Shown piece after piece: positions 14,894 through 23,194 of a stretch of DNA of 27,790 bases. Each line of letters starts with the position of its first letter. The first letter of the stretch is position 1. The notes under the pieces were generated by a model. It was not told the origin of the DNA. It worked only from the letters and a program-made list of their open reading frames with translations, and searched no databases. Source of the stretch: CAMCXT01 sp046302715 (GTDB lineage Bacteria > Bacteroidota > Bacteroidia > M30B66). The translations under genes and the position numbers were made by a program. The stretch covers positions 1 through 27,790 of the forward strand of contig JBKCHQ010000287.1 in assembly GCA_046302715.1 (NCBI GenBank). The letters run 5' to 3'.

Positions 14894-17200
14894 TTATTTT
14901 TTAATGATTTCGGGCTGGGGGCTTTGGCCAACTTTTGGACTAAGGTGATATATAATGAACAACACCAAAACAATTAATAAGAGGGTGAAGATTGTTTTTT
15001 TTCCTTTGTCAGTTTTATCATCATTATCGTCCGAAGATAATGGTAACATAGGAACATTAAAGTTTTTCTTTAAGTCACGATCGGTTAGCTGCGATTGATA
15101 TTCTGCCAAGTACTGCGTATATTTCTTTGTGGTCCAACCTGTAAGGCTGGCTAAATTTTGTACTTCACGTTGGCGCTTTTTTAGAAGCTGATAAATGTAT
15201 TCCTGACCTTCGCGGCAGCTTAAATCGCCTACTGCAGGATGGGTGATGATATAACGGCCCTGAAAATTTTCGCGATTCGGTGTTTCCTGAAAGAGCAAGT
15301 CCTGTGGAAAATATTTTCGTCCATAGCGCACATGGAGTCGCGTAAAGTAAACCTGCTCGCCTATATTTTGATTTACCCACGCAACACCGGCACTGGTTAA
15401 ATCGGCTGTTAAGGGGGGAGGTCCAACGCAAGGATCACATTTCATACCGCCCCAGGAGGGAGTTACATTCCATGCATATTCAAGAAATACAGCGTCTTTT
15501 TGGCGTGACCAGGTGCGATTAAACAAGGCTTTGTAAAAAGCACCGAAATTACTGGCTACATCAAGTGGAACATTGCGATCTGTGGGTATTTTGGTAGTTT
15601 GATAATTGGTACACTCTACGCGTCCGTTTTTTGAAAAAGCATAAACAATCATGTCCTGATCGCCATCTGCATTGGCCATACCCAAACGAAGGGGCAACAT
15701 AAATTTAGGCGAATCAAATTCAATTTGGATGGGGCGTAATTCATTAAATCCAAGCTTTTCCTGCTCGTTTAAATTGACCTTCACCACAAAAAACTTCATA
15801 TTGCTTTTAATGTAGGGTTCCAATACTTCGTTGGCATTCTCGGGAATTTTATATCCATTCTCGTTGAGCCAGCGCTGCAATCCACCCGATTCTTTGGCCG
15901 AAAGCAGGAGAATGTCATATTCGCCCACACTATAGCGTGCTTCAATTTTAACCTTATTTCGTGTTGCACTTTTTTTAGTGGTTTCCATTTCTACAGCTTC
16001 AGAAGCACCGCGCATACTCATGCTCGGTAATGCATCTTCATAAAGATATTGGAAACAGGGATTTTCATCATAATATTCCACCAGTCTAGGTCCCGAATAT
16101 TCGTCGAGTGTTTTAAAAAGCGTGGCATCTGCAATGCGTATCTGATGTCGCTGAAGCACCACCGGTACCGGCACCACCATGGCAAAATCGCGCACATTAC
16201 CCTGAAAATCGCTGCTCATGGTAATGATTGATTTTTGTCCATCTCGAACCAAAATTACCTGCGATGTTTTGTTAAAGAGCTTCGCATCGGCCTTGGCCAC
16301 GTAAAAGCCGCAGAATGCCTTAACCGGTTGGATTGGATATAAAATAGAAAACGTTAGTAAAAGTGCAGGAGCAATTAGACTTGCTTTTTTTACCCGGCCT
16401 GCCAACCAGTCGAATTTGGGAGCTGTAAACATATAGTCAAAAATTAGAGTGAACGGAGAAAGAATAAATAAAGCCCAGATAGGAGCCGTATAAACCTGCA
16501 CAAACGATTGTAAGTAAAAGGTAAGTGCTGCCACGGAAGCCGCCCAGATTAATCGGGCCATGGAGTGATTGGGAGTTGATTTGGGATCGGTTATCATAAA
16601 AAAGGTAAAGAGTATTAGCGATCCGTTACAATATTTATGTAACAGTACATCCCATTCCCATTTTTGGTATATGATGATGCGTGCAATGTCTAGCAACAAG
16701 TAGGTACCCATAAACATGAAACCCGTGTCGGAACGTTGCGCCCTCAACACCACTAACAAACCCGCAGAGCCAATCATGAGAAACATTAATGCTGAACTTC
16801 CCCACTGACCGGGCGCCGTCCATGTGGTGTTGAATAACACCAATGTGGCGATGATTCCAAAATTGGCAGGATTAAAAAAATGTTTGGATTTATACCTGAA
16901 AATAAATTTTGAACCAACCGCTAATATTCCCGCTATAGCGGCATACATTTCATGATTGGTTTTTAATAAAAGTGTTAAGCCTAAAGTTGTGATGAGGGCA
17001 CTTTTGATTGAATGCAGCGGCTGTTTTAGAAAATATATAGCGATACCCTGTGTAAGCAAACAGCTTATGAGATATATCGGAAAACGAATCATTTCGTCGC
17101 TCCAGTTAAGTTGCCAAATGCCGAATAGCAGAAAGCTGCCCAGAAAAATTATTTGCCAGTTGCGGGCATCGGTATTAATTTTTTTTAGAATGAGGTTCAT
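14894..17200 (-). CDS. Membrane protein: RnfD/NqrB-like N-terminus fused to DUF2330
   Basis: 768 residues from the ATG at 17200 (an ATG at 17233 would add 11). The first ~300 residues hold about ten hydrophobic segments with marks of the NQR2/RnfD/RnfE family: KHFFNPANFGIIATLVLF and, later, FFMITDPKSTPNHSMARLIW, comparable to the NPA and TDP motifs of RnfD. I do not find the [S/D]GAT motif whose threonine carries FMN in RnfD and NqrB. The segment ending PIQPVKAFCGFYVAKADAKLF starts a DUF2330 domain of ~420 residues (DFAMVVPVPVVLQRHQIRI, GPRLVEYYDENPCF, LPLRLGMANADGDQDMIVY, a CDPC motif near 587), likely periplasmic, then a single C-terminal membrane helix (TIFTLLLIVLVLFIIYHL). DUF2330 function is unknown. 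No other rnf or nqr gene is near. The hairpin behind it suggests its transcript ends there. Confidence 0.8.
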   Translation of the reverse strand: MNLILKKINTDARNWQIIFLGSFLLFGIWQLNWSDEMIRFPIYLISCLLTQGIAIYFLKQPLHSIKSALITTLGLTLLLKTNHEMYAAIAGILAVGSKFIFRYKSKHFFNPANFGIIATLVLFNTTWTAPGQWGSSALMFLMIGSAGLLVVLRAQRSDTGFMFMGTYLLLDIARIIIYQKWEWDVLLHKYCNGSLILFTFFMITDPKSTPNHSMARLIWAASVAALTFYLQSFVQVYTAPIWALFILSPFTLIFDYMFTAPKFDWLAGRVKKASLIAPALLLTFSILYPIQPVKAFCGFYVAKADAKLFNKTSQVILVRDGQKSIITMSSDFQGNVRDFAMVVPVPVVLQRHQIRIADATLFKTLDEYSGPRLVEYYDENPCFQYLYEDALPSMSMRGASEAVEMETTKKSATRNKVKIEARYSVGEYDILLLSAKESGGLQRWLNENGYKIPENANEVLEPYIKSNMKFFVVKVNLNEQEKLGFNELRPIQIEFDSPKFMLPLRLGMANADGDQDMIVYAFSKNGRVECTNYQTTKIPTDRNVPLDVASNFGAFYKALFNRTWSRQKDAVFLEYAWNVTPSWGGMKCDPCVGPPPLTADLTSAGVAWVNQNIGEQVYFTRLHVRYGRKYFPQDLLFQETPNRENFQGRYIITHPAVGDLSCREGQEYIYQLLKKRQREVQNLASLTGWTTKKYTQYLAEYQSQLTDRDLKKNFNVPMLPLSSDDNDDKTDKGKKTIFTLLLIVLVLFIIYHLSPKVGQSPQPEIIKK

Positions 17201-17337
17201 ACGTACGCTGGATTTTATCCCCCGTATGCTCACTTTTTAGCGGCGTTCAACCATGTTAGAATAATTTTTTTAATTACCATATAATCAATACAATAAATTT
17301 ATCATCAATTAATTTTATTCATAGGAGCAGAGAAAAA
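17201..17337. promoter_or_regulatory. Divergent promoter region
   Basis: 137 AT-rich bases between the start codons of the minus-strand membrane fusion gene and the plus-strand secreted protein gene; both promoters should be here. I found no exact TAnnTTTG box. An AGGAG at 17323-17327, 10 bases before the ATG at 17338, is a Shine-Dalgarno-like sequence, unusual in this phylum, and favours that start for the plus-strand gene. Confidence 0.45.
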
Positions 17338-18972
17338 ATGCGTTTAAATTGCAGCTTTTCAATGAGACGTATTTTTATTTTCTTTTTTCTCAGCTTGGCA
17401 GCGCACTTCTGTGCACATGCACAGGCCGATCTGCGATGGAGCGAATATGTAAAATCTGCTGATCAAGGGGGAGAAATACTCGGTTTTGCCGGTGGCAAAT
17501 ACTACTCGGTAATGGTGGAAGATCGTATTCCATATTTGGTGGCATACAGCGATGATGATTTAACCCCCGGTGTTTTTCACGAATTGCCATTAGGCCCAAA
17601 AGTAAAAGCTGGTGGAAAATCTAAAGCCTATACATGGGACGAAGTGCGCAAGCGTCGCGAATCTGAAAAATCGCGCATTTATCTTTTTGAGAAAGCGTTT
17701 CTTTTCGAAGATCGCGTAGTGCTCATTTATTATCGGTATGTAAAGCCAGAGAAAATGTTTTATGCGCAAGCATTCTCCTTAAACGGAAGTCCACTTTCGG
17801 CAATGATTGAATTGGATAAAATTGAGGAAAAACGCACGTCAAACCTCCATTATTTTGGGCTATCACAAGATTCTTCAAAAATTTACCTGTTTCACCAGCC
17901 CAAACTTCGGGGCGACGAACAAGATCGATGCTACCTTAAAGCATGGAATCGAGATTTAGATCCAGTTCAAAGTAGTGAACTCAATTTTCCTTATAAAAAC
18001 CGCGATTTTGCTGTGTATGATTACTATCTCACCCCAAAAGGAACACTTGTTTCATTGGTGAGAATTGATACGCCCAAAAAAGAACGTGACGACAACGCTC
18101 CACCATATTCCTATAAATTAATCACCGTAGATTCGGCAGCTTCTGAATTTAAAACTTACGATATGCAGCTTGACGGGGTGTATATACGAGATATTAATCT
18201 GCGTTTTGATGAGCAATACAATGCCTACTGCGTAGGAACATACAGCGACGATCGACGCAATCAATCACTAAAAGGTACATTTTTTTATAGGTTTGATTAT
18301 GTTTCGGGATTGGTAAATTCACTTAATAGAGAAGATTTTCCCAAAGAATTAATTCATCAGCTCAACAACAGCGAGTCAAAACGCCGACGCAATCAGGAGC
18401 TGCGTGCCAATATTGAATTAAAGGCGGTTCATGCTAAACGCGATGGAGGCAATTATGTCTTGTTTGAAGAGGAGTATCTCGAGGTGTACACATCTCGGGG
18501 GCCAAACGGAACATTTACTACTACGTACTATTACCACAACAATGACATTCTCATAATGAATATATCGCCGAAAGGCGAAATTTTATGGCAAGCCGTAATT
18601 CCCAAGCAACAGGTTTCGACCAACGATTACGGGTATTACAATGGTTTTTTCTCAATGGTGTATAATGATAGTCTTTACATATTTACCAACGACAATATTC
18701 GCAATATTGAGGAGAATAGTTTTGAGCACATCATCGGAACGCAGTTTTCAAGATCTACTTTTCCGGTCGTGATTTTGGTGGATCCCGAGGGGAATTTTAA
18801 AAAAGAAGCGCTTGAGGTGTTAGACCGAAAGCGCGACCATAAAGTGAGTTTTCGGAAATCGTGTAAAATTTCAGACCAGCAAGCTGTTATTTACGCTTTT
18901 AAAAACAGGCGCGGCATTTTTCAGGGACGTATTCAATTTAAGGTAGGACGAATTGTGCTTGATGCTAAATGA
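17338..18972 (+). CDS. Secreted protein of unknown function
   Basis: 544 residues. I do not recognise a family. A signal peptide (MRRIFIFFFLSLAAHFCAHAQA, second ATG at 17362) ends near residue 30; the ATG at 17338 has an AGGAG upstream. The mature protein is rich in aromatic and charged residues with many short strand-like stretches (KIYLFHQPKLRGDEQDRCYL, ILIMNISPKGEILWQAVIP, SLYIFTNDNIRNIEENS, FPVVILVDPEGNFKKEAL), a pattern of repeated beta blades that would fit a beta-propeller-like body; this is inference. No catalytic motif and no sorting tail like that of the nuclease-fold protein. It is followed on the same strand after 97 bases by a small lipoprotein. Confidence 0.8.
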   Translation: MRLNCSFSMRRIFIFFFLSLAAHFCAHAQADLRWSEYVKSADQGGEILGFAGGKYYSVMVEDRIPYLVAYSDDDLTPGVFHELPLGPKVKAGGKSKAYTWDEVRKRRESEKSRIYLFEKAFLFEDRVVLIYYRYVKPEKMFYAQAFSLNGSPLSAMIELDKIEEKRTSNLHYFGLSQDSSKIYLFHQPKLRGDEQDRCYLKAWNRDLDPVQSSELNFPYKNRDFAVYDYYLTPKGTLVSLVRIDTPKKERDDNAPPYSYKLITVDSAASEFKTYDMQLDGVYIRDINLRFDEQYNAYCVGTYSDDRRNQSLKGTFFYRFDYVSGLVNSLNREDFPKELIHQLNNSESKRRRNQELRANIELKAVHAKRDGGNYVLFEEEYLEVYTSRGPNGTFTTTYYYHNNDILIMNISPKGEILWQAVIPKQQVSTNDYGYYNGFFSMVYNDSLYIFTNDNIRNIEENSFEHIIGTQFSRSTFPVVILVDPEGNFKKEALEVLDRKRDHKVSFRKSCKISDQQAVIYAFKNRRGIFQGRIQFKVGRIVLDAK

Positions 18973-19069
18973 CGTTTTTTAAATCAAGATTAACCTTCTT
19001 TTTTGAATACGATGAATTGCATTTCATAAGTAGATTTTAGTAATTTAACGCCTCAAAACTTATGGAGTT

Positions 19070-19297
19070 ATGACTCGTAAAATTCTACCCCTCCTTGCCT
19101 TTGGTTTATTGATTTGGGTGTATCCTTCTTGTAAAAAAGACGAATGTGCCAACTGTTTTATTGAACAAACGGATACCGCAAATGCTACCGTAGATACGTT
19201 GGATATGGGCGAGATTTGCGGCGATGAGCTTGAAAATACCGACGGAAGTACCTTCACCGGATCAACGGGGCCAGGCCGTCGTTTTTGCGATCGCTAA
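19070..19297 (+). CDS. Small cysteine-containing lipoprotein
   Basis: 75 residues. The N-terminal hydrophobic segment PLLAFGLLIWV is followed by YPSC, a lipobox-like site with the lipidated cysteine at residue 21 and then KKD. The mature ~55-residue part has four more cysteines: C26 and C29 in ECANC, C50 in EICGDEL, and C73 in FCDR at the very end. Such spacing could make two disulfides or a metal site. The final segment is glycine/threonine-rich (GSTFTGSTGPGRRFC). Small lipoproteins of this style occur in Bacteroidota but I know no function. Its stop codon directly abuts the stop codon of the convergent gene (19298), so the two have no spacer at all. Confidence 0.72.
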   Translation: MTRKILPLLAFGLLIWVYPSCKKDECANCFIEQTDTANATVDTLDMGEICGDELENTDGSTFTGSTGPGRRFCDR

Positions 19298-20047
19298 TTA
19301 TCTGTTTTTTAAATGCTGTTGATATTTATCGAAATCGCTGACGATAAAATAATCAATTCCTGAATTTTTTAATATAGTCCAGGCATTATCTGTTTCTGGA
19401 CAATCCTCGGCCAAAATTATTAAACCTTGTTTTTTGGCCGCCTTAATAGCTGTTTGCAGTGCATGATATTGCATGTTGGGCATGAATTCTTTGCCGTTCC
19501 ATTTGTAATGTTCGTCGAAATCAATGTATGCGCCTTTAATTTTGGTGTTTGAATGAGGGCTATTTAATAAAGGTTGCACAGGGAAAAAGTACCTAGGTTC
19601 TGAAGTGTAGGTCGCTTCGTAAAAAGGAATATCGCCGCGAACCCAAATTGAAATGGGTTTATAATCCGTTTTGGATGCAGTAATTTGAGTTAATAAAGAA
19701 GTGTACGGTGCCAGTGATTTGTTTAAGGCATCGAGGGTTTTTGTACTATCGCCTTTAACATAAAGCAATAAAATGAAGGGCACAACTTCTTTTAGTGCAG
19801 GAGTTGCGTTATTTGAAAAGTGTTGCTTCAAGGGTTTTAAATATAGATTTTCCCAATCGAGACTTGAACTCCAGTTTCCGTTTTTATCGAGTTTGATTTC
19901 GATTGAAACACCACCCGCACCATCGTTTAACGCTTCTTTTAAGGGTTGTTTTCGTTTATGATCGCTTGAAGATATAAAGGTGTTGTTTTGTCCAAAGGCA
20001 GAAAGCCCCGAAGCCAGTAAAAACAGCCATAACTTTAATTTTAACAT
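19298..20047 (-). CDS. AIM6/PLC-like phosphodiesterase family protein, apparently catalytically dead
   Basis: 249 residues, signal peptide to FGQ (about 20). The layout follows exported AIM6-like members of the PLC-like phosphodiesterase superfamily: QPLKEALNDGAGGVSIEIKL (34-53), ENLYLKPL (66-73), YKWNGKEF (181-188), and the C-terminal AEDCPETDNAWTILKNSGID (213-232), where the family reads like W-A-T-P-D-x-x-x-x-W-x-x-L-x-x-x-G-V-D. The active-site positions I expect are changed: HSHND is SSSD (26-29), E-A-D is EIK (50-52), the V-x-H of the next strand is SSL (61-63), and the D-I-K strand is LYVKG (95-99). It is therefore likely a pseudoenzyme that may bind a ligand or another protein. Last gene of the aroE group, 49 bases after the unknown secreted protein. 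Confidence 0.72.
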   Translation of the reverse strand: MLKLKLWLFLLASGLSAFGQNNTFISSSDHKRKQPLKEALNDGAGGVSIEIKLDKNGNWSSSLDWENLYLKPLKQHFSNNATPALKEVVPFILLLYVKGDSTKTLDALNKSLAPYTSLLTQITASKTDYKPISIWVRGDIPFYEATYTSEPRYFFPVQPLLNSPHSNTKIKGAYIDFDEHYKWNGKEFMPNMQYHALQTAIKAAKKQGLIILAEDCPETDNAWTILKNSGIDYFIVSDFDKYQQHLKNR

Positions 20048-20096
20048 AATTCATCTTTTTTTTAGATACGCAATACGCTTCTAAATGGTTCTGTTA

Positions 20097-21485
20097 TTAA
20101 TTGAAGTATCGGCTGTGAAAAACAAACTCTTTTAACAAAACTTCCTTATCGCCATATATTGCATACCATTTAACGAGATAGTTGGAGTCAGGTTGTTTGT
20201 TGGGAGCGGCAATGCTTATGGTTTCAACGCCACCTTTAAGTTTAAAATCTTTTTTCTCCAGATTTACCTCTTGTTGTGCAGCATCAAATAGCCGAATTCT
20301 ATAGCTGCCCTTTTTAGCCACATGAAATTGAAAAAAAAGCGACGTTTTCTCTTCGTTAAAATACTTTAGCTCTGGGAGAGTAGCCGAATTTCGCTTTATA
20401 CTTTTTCCATACGTATCGCCATTTACTTTTACAAATACTGGTTCAGCCCGAATACCTTCAAATTCTTGCACAGGCAGGGGAAAATCGGCCATCCAACTTA
20501 AGCGATAGGGGAGCACCGAATTCCAATATTGGTATGCGATTAAAGATTTATTTCCTATTGAAATCGTAGTGTCGTAAAAAAGCTCAATGTTAGGTTTCTC
20601 AACATCAATAAGAGGTAATAGGTGTAGGCGCCAAATTTCTTCGCGCGGATCGTTTCGATACAGGCCCTCTTTTAAAAAATTGTAGGGCAATGCCATATTA
20701 TTGCCCAGCATCAAACCGTCGGGCAATTTTGTAACTACGATGGTATCTTGCTGTATGGTAATTTCTTTTACGGCATCATATATTTCTGACGCAATATTCC
20801 AGGTTGGAAATTCAGCGGCTTCATCAAATGATGTTACGTGATAGGTGTTTAATTGAAGCATTTTATTGGAACCCTCAGACCCTTGTACTGCTGAAAAATA
20901 GCGCACCTGAAGGCTGTCGCCCGGCTTAAATAATGCCTCATTAAATCCTAATAAAGGCTTTCCGCTGAGTGCTTCAGGTATTTCATCGAAGATAAATCCC
21001 GACATTAAATACCGCTGCGAAAACGGTTCGGTTGAAGCAATAATCTGCTGTTTAATTGCATCGTATTTTAACGTGTAACGCTTATCTATCTTATCCGAAA
21101 TAAGCCAATACGATCGCGCATTATTCACTGAATCCTTAACAAATTGAATAATCAATTTTGCTTTTACAAGGCTCAATCTTCCATCGCTTTCTCCTTCTTT
21201 AAGGACAAATGAATGTACGAGGTTGTTATTGCGACTAATTTGAATTAAATTATCCTTAATGCAATATTTCCACTCAGTTGAATCAAGGGCTTTACCCCAT
21301 TCTCTGAATATTTGGATACGCTCAATTTTACAGGTATCTGATTTTTGAACATCCATCACCTTTTCAATGTAATCGGGGAGAAATTCACCATCAACCGATT
21401 TTAGTCTCACATAATAAGGTTGCGCAAACGACGCCAAGGTGTTCACCCCCAAGATTATTAATAAGCACGTTCTGATAAAGCCCAT
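20097..21485 (-). CDS. Exported protein of unknown function
   Basis: 462 residues; I do not recognise a family. A signal peptide (CLLIILGVNTLASFAQ) ends at about residue 22. The mature part is mixed, with many strand-like stretches, and the last ~90 residues (SLFFQFHVAKKGSYRIRLFD, GGVETISIAAP, NYLVKWYAIYGDKEVLLKEF) look like an immunoglobulin-like or similar beta-sandwich domain, which in this phylum can be a partner-binding or secretion-related end domain. No lipobox, no catalytic motif. It starts 19 bases after aroE and is followed after 49 bases by the AIM6-like protein, so these two exported proteins were probably acquired or kept as a pair behind a housekeeping gene. Confidence 0.78.
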   Translation of the reverse strand: MGFIRTCLLIILGVNTLASFAQPYYVRLKSVDGEFLPDYIEKVMDVQKSDTCKIERIQIFREWGKALDSTEWKYCIKDNLIQISRNNNLVHSFVLKEGESDGRLSLVKAKLIIQFVKDSVNNARSYWLISDKIDKRYTLKYDAIKQQIIASTEPFSQRYLMSGFIFDEIPEALSGKPLLGFNEALFKPGDSLQVRYFSAVQGSEGSNKMLQLNTYHVTSFDEAAEFPTWNIASEIYDAVKEITIQQDTIVVTKLPDGLMLGNNMALPYNFLKEGLYRNDPREEIWRLHLLPLIDVEKPNIELFYDTTISIGNKSLIAYQYWNSVLPYRLSWMADFPLPVQEFEGIRAEPVFVKVNGDTYGKSIKRNSATLPELKYFNEEKTSLFFQFHVAKKGSYRIRLFDAAQQEVNLEKKDFKLKGGVETISIAAPNKQPDSNYLVKWYAIYGDKEVLLKEFVFHSRYFN

Positions 21486-21504
21486 AATGCCTCAAAAATA
21501 ACAT

Positions 21505-22260
21505 TTACAGCGTTGATGCCGACCATATTTGCCAGCTTTTTTCGGCTTGCTGTTGCAGCATTCCAAATCCGTTCTGTATTTGAGCACCATGCTGATGGGC
21601 TTTTTGAAGCAGCAAGGTGCGCTCGGGATTATAAATCAGATCAAATACCAAATGTTGCTCAGTTAAAGCATACAAGGGCAGCTCGGGAAGCTCGTCAACA
21701 TTCGGAAACTGCCCAATAGGCGTGGTATTAACTATAAGATGATGATGTTTTAAAACATACGAATTGACTTCGCTCCAGCTAAGTGTTTCGGGCGTATTTT
21801 TTCGACTTAGCATCTGACATTCTAAGCCAATGTGTTCCAATACATACTTTACAGTGCTTGCACTAGCTCCATCACCCAAAATGAGTGCGCGTTCCATCCA
21901 GGGTTTTAGCAAGGGCCTAATTTCACGCTCAAAGCCATAAACATCGGTATTATGTCCTATTAGCTTGAAGTTTCCTTCATTTATTGGAATAACCTCAATG
22001 GTATTTACTACCCCAATTTTCTGGGCAACACCCGATAACGCATCAAGATATGGGATAATGTCGCATTTATACGGTATGGTAACGTTAAACCCACCAACAT
22101 TTGACTGTTGTTTAATCCAATCGGGAAACAAACTAAGATCTTCAAGTTCGAGAATATTATACGTGTGGTGAGTCAGACCTTCTCGATTAAATTTTCTATT
22201 AAAATATTCGGGCGAAAATGTATGCTTGAGCGATTTTCCTAACAAATAAAAATGGGCCAT
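21505..22260 (-). CDS. aroE: Shikimate dehydrogenase
   Basis: 251 residues, the shorter Bacteroidota form. Reduces 3-dehydroshikimate to shikimate with NADPH in the chorismate/aromatic amino-acid pathway. Visible: LGKSLKHTFSPEYFN (substrate-binding serine at about 16), GGFNVTIPYK with catalytic K65, GHNTDVYGF with N104 and catalytic D106, the nucleotide-binding loop LGDGASAST (128-136), somewhat different from the usual G-x-G-G-A-x-x-A form but keeping G-x-G, LSRKN (NADPH phosphate contact), and NTTPIGQFP. All catalytic residues are present. It lies 127 bases after the ComA-family gene, a gap with a possible terminator hairpin, so it may be read from its own promoter. The unknown secreted protein follows 19 bases later. 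Confidence 0.94.
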   Translation of the reverse strand: MAHFYLLGKSLKHTFSPEYFNRKFNREGLTHHTYNILELEDLSLFPDWIKQQSNVGGFNVTIPYKCDIIPYLDALSGVAQKIGVVNTIEVIPINEGNFKLIGHNTDVYGFEREIRPLLKPWMERALILGDGASASTVKYVLEHIGLECQMLSRKNTPETLSWSEVNSYVLKHHHLIVNTTPIGQFPNVDELPELPLYALTEQHLVFDLIYNPERTLLLQKAHQHGAQIQNGFGMLQQQAEKSWQIWSASTL

Positions 22261-22355
22261 ATGGGATTAGAACTTTGATTAATTGCCTCATGTAATCATT
22301 ACGATAGACTTAGGCAAATATCTATGATCCAAAACGTTAAAATTTGTTTAAAAGG

Positions 22356-22381
22356 ATGCAATTCCAAATTTTAGAATGCAT
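22356..22381 (-). repeat. Imperfect hairpin after the ComA-family gene
   Basis: Arms 22356-22364 and 22374-22381 pair over eight bases (ATGCA and TTC with GAA and TGCAT) with a single bulged A and a 9-base loop. It starts 6 bases past the stop codon at 22388 on the minus strand, followed there by CCTTTT. It may be a weak terminator between the ComA-family gene and aroE. Confidence 0.35.
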
Positions 22382-22387
22382 TATTGA

Positions 22388-23194
22388 TTATTCCTCTGCA
22401 GTTTGTTTTAGCTTTTGAAGTTCATCGGGCAAATATTGAAAGAAGGTGTCGCCCCGAAGGCCAAGTCGTAATGTTTCAAGTGGAATAACATCGTCGTGAC
22501 CAATATTCCCCAAATTTACATTGGCGCCCATTTGCTTAATGAACCAAGCTTGCTGAGATTTTAATGGAGCTTCCCATAGGATGCGATCGCCCGGTATTTT
22601 ATTGAGAATACGATTTACCAACATAACATGAGCCGAGCCATTTGGGCGGTAAATACCCACGTTTCCGCTCTCACGAGCCTCTGCAATAACTTTCCATGAA
22701 CCTGCTTCGAGCTCTGCCTTCATCATGTTGATCCATTTGGCCGGAGCAATAAGGATTCCGGCTTCTTTCGAACCGACTTCCGACAACACGGTGAATGTTT
22801 TTGCGAGCTTCTCAATATAGCGACACTTTTGCTTGTGGGCCAGCACTATAGAACCGTCTGATACTTCGGCGGTATCGAGCCCCAAATCGTTGGCAAATGC
22901 AACGTATTCGTCAAACATACCACGAACCACAAAGGCTTCGAAAAGCGTTCCTCCAAGATACACTTGCAATCCTGCTTTTTTATATAATGCTATTTTCTTG
23001 TGTAAATCTTGACTCACGAGCGAGGTACCAAACCCAAGCTTAATCAAGTCTGTAAACGGAGCCGCGGCATCAATAAAATGTTGTGCCTGTGTTAAACTAA
23101 GCCCTTTGTCCATCATCATGGTAACACCCGTTTGACGGGGCTTTTCGGGACGTTCGGGAATATGTGGAAGGTTAAAATTCAAGTTAATTGCCAT
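22388..23194 (-). CDS. comA: Phosphosulfolactate synthase (ComA family)
   Basis: 268 residues from the ATG at 23194 (MAINLNFNLPHIPERPEKPR). The family joins sulfite to phosphoenolpyruvate to give phosphosulfolactate, the first step of one coenzyme M route; plant HSA32 is a relative. Visible family motifs: TMMMDKGLSL, LIKLGFGTS, YLGGTLFEAF, TAEVSDGSI, LSEVGSKE, IAEARESG, and DRILWEAPLKSQQ. The TIM-barrel order is complete, so activity is plausible. Bacteroidota are not methanogens; the product could feed sulfolactate or sulfonate metabolism, including sulfonolipids, but this is inference and no comB, comC or cysteate gene is present. Its start overlaps the end of the TPR gene by 11 bases, which suggests translational coupling; the in-frame ATG at 23224 lies inside that gene and is less likely. 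Confidence 0.88.
   Translation of the reverse strand: MAINLNFNLPHIPERPEKPRQTGVTMMMDKGLSLTQAQHFIDAAAPFTDLIKLGFGTSLVSQDLHKKIALYKKAGLQVYLGGTLFEAFVVRGMFDEYVAFANDLGLDTAEVSDGSIVLAHKQKCRYIEKLAKTFTVLSEVGSKEAGILIAPAKWINMMKAELEAGSWKVIAEARESGNVGIYRPNGSAHVMLVNRILNKIPGDRILWEAPLKSQQAWFIKQMGANVNLGNIGHDDVIPLETLRLGLRGDTFFQYLPDELQKLKQTAEE

Noticed and set aside
21868..21876. Divergent nucleotide-binding loop of AroE (LGDGASAST) as a sign of lost function
   Set aside because: G-x-G is kept and K65, N104 and D106 are present, so ordinary variation is more likely.
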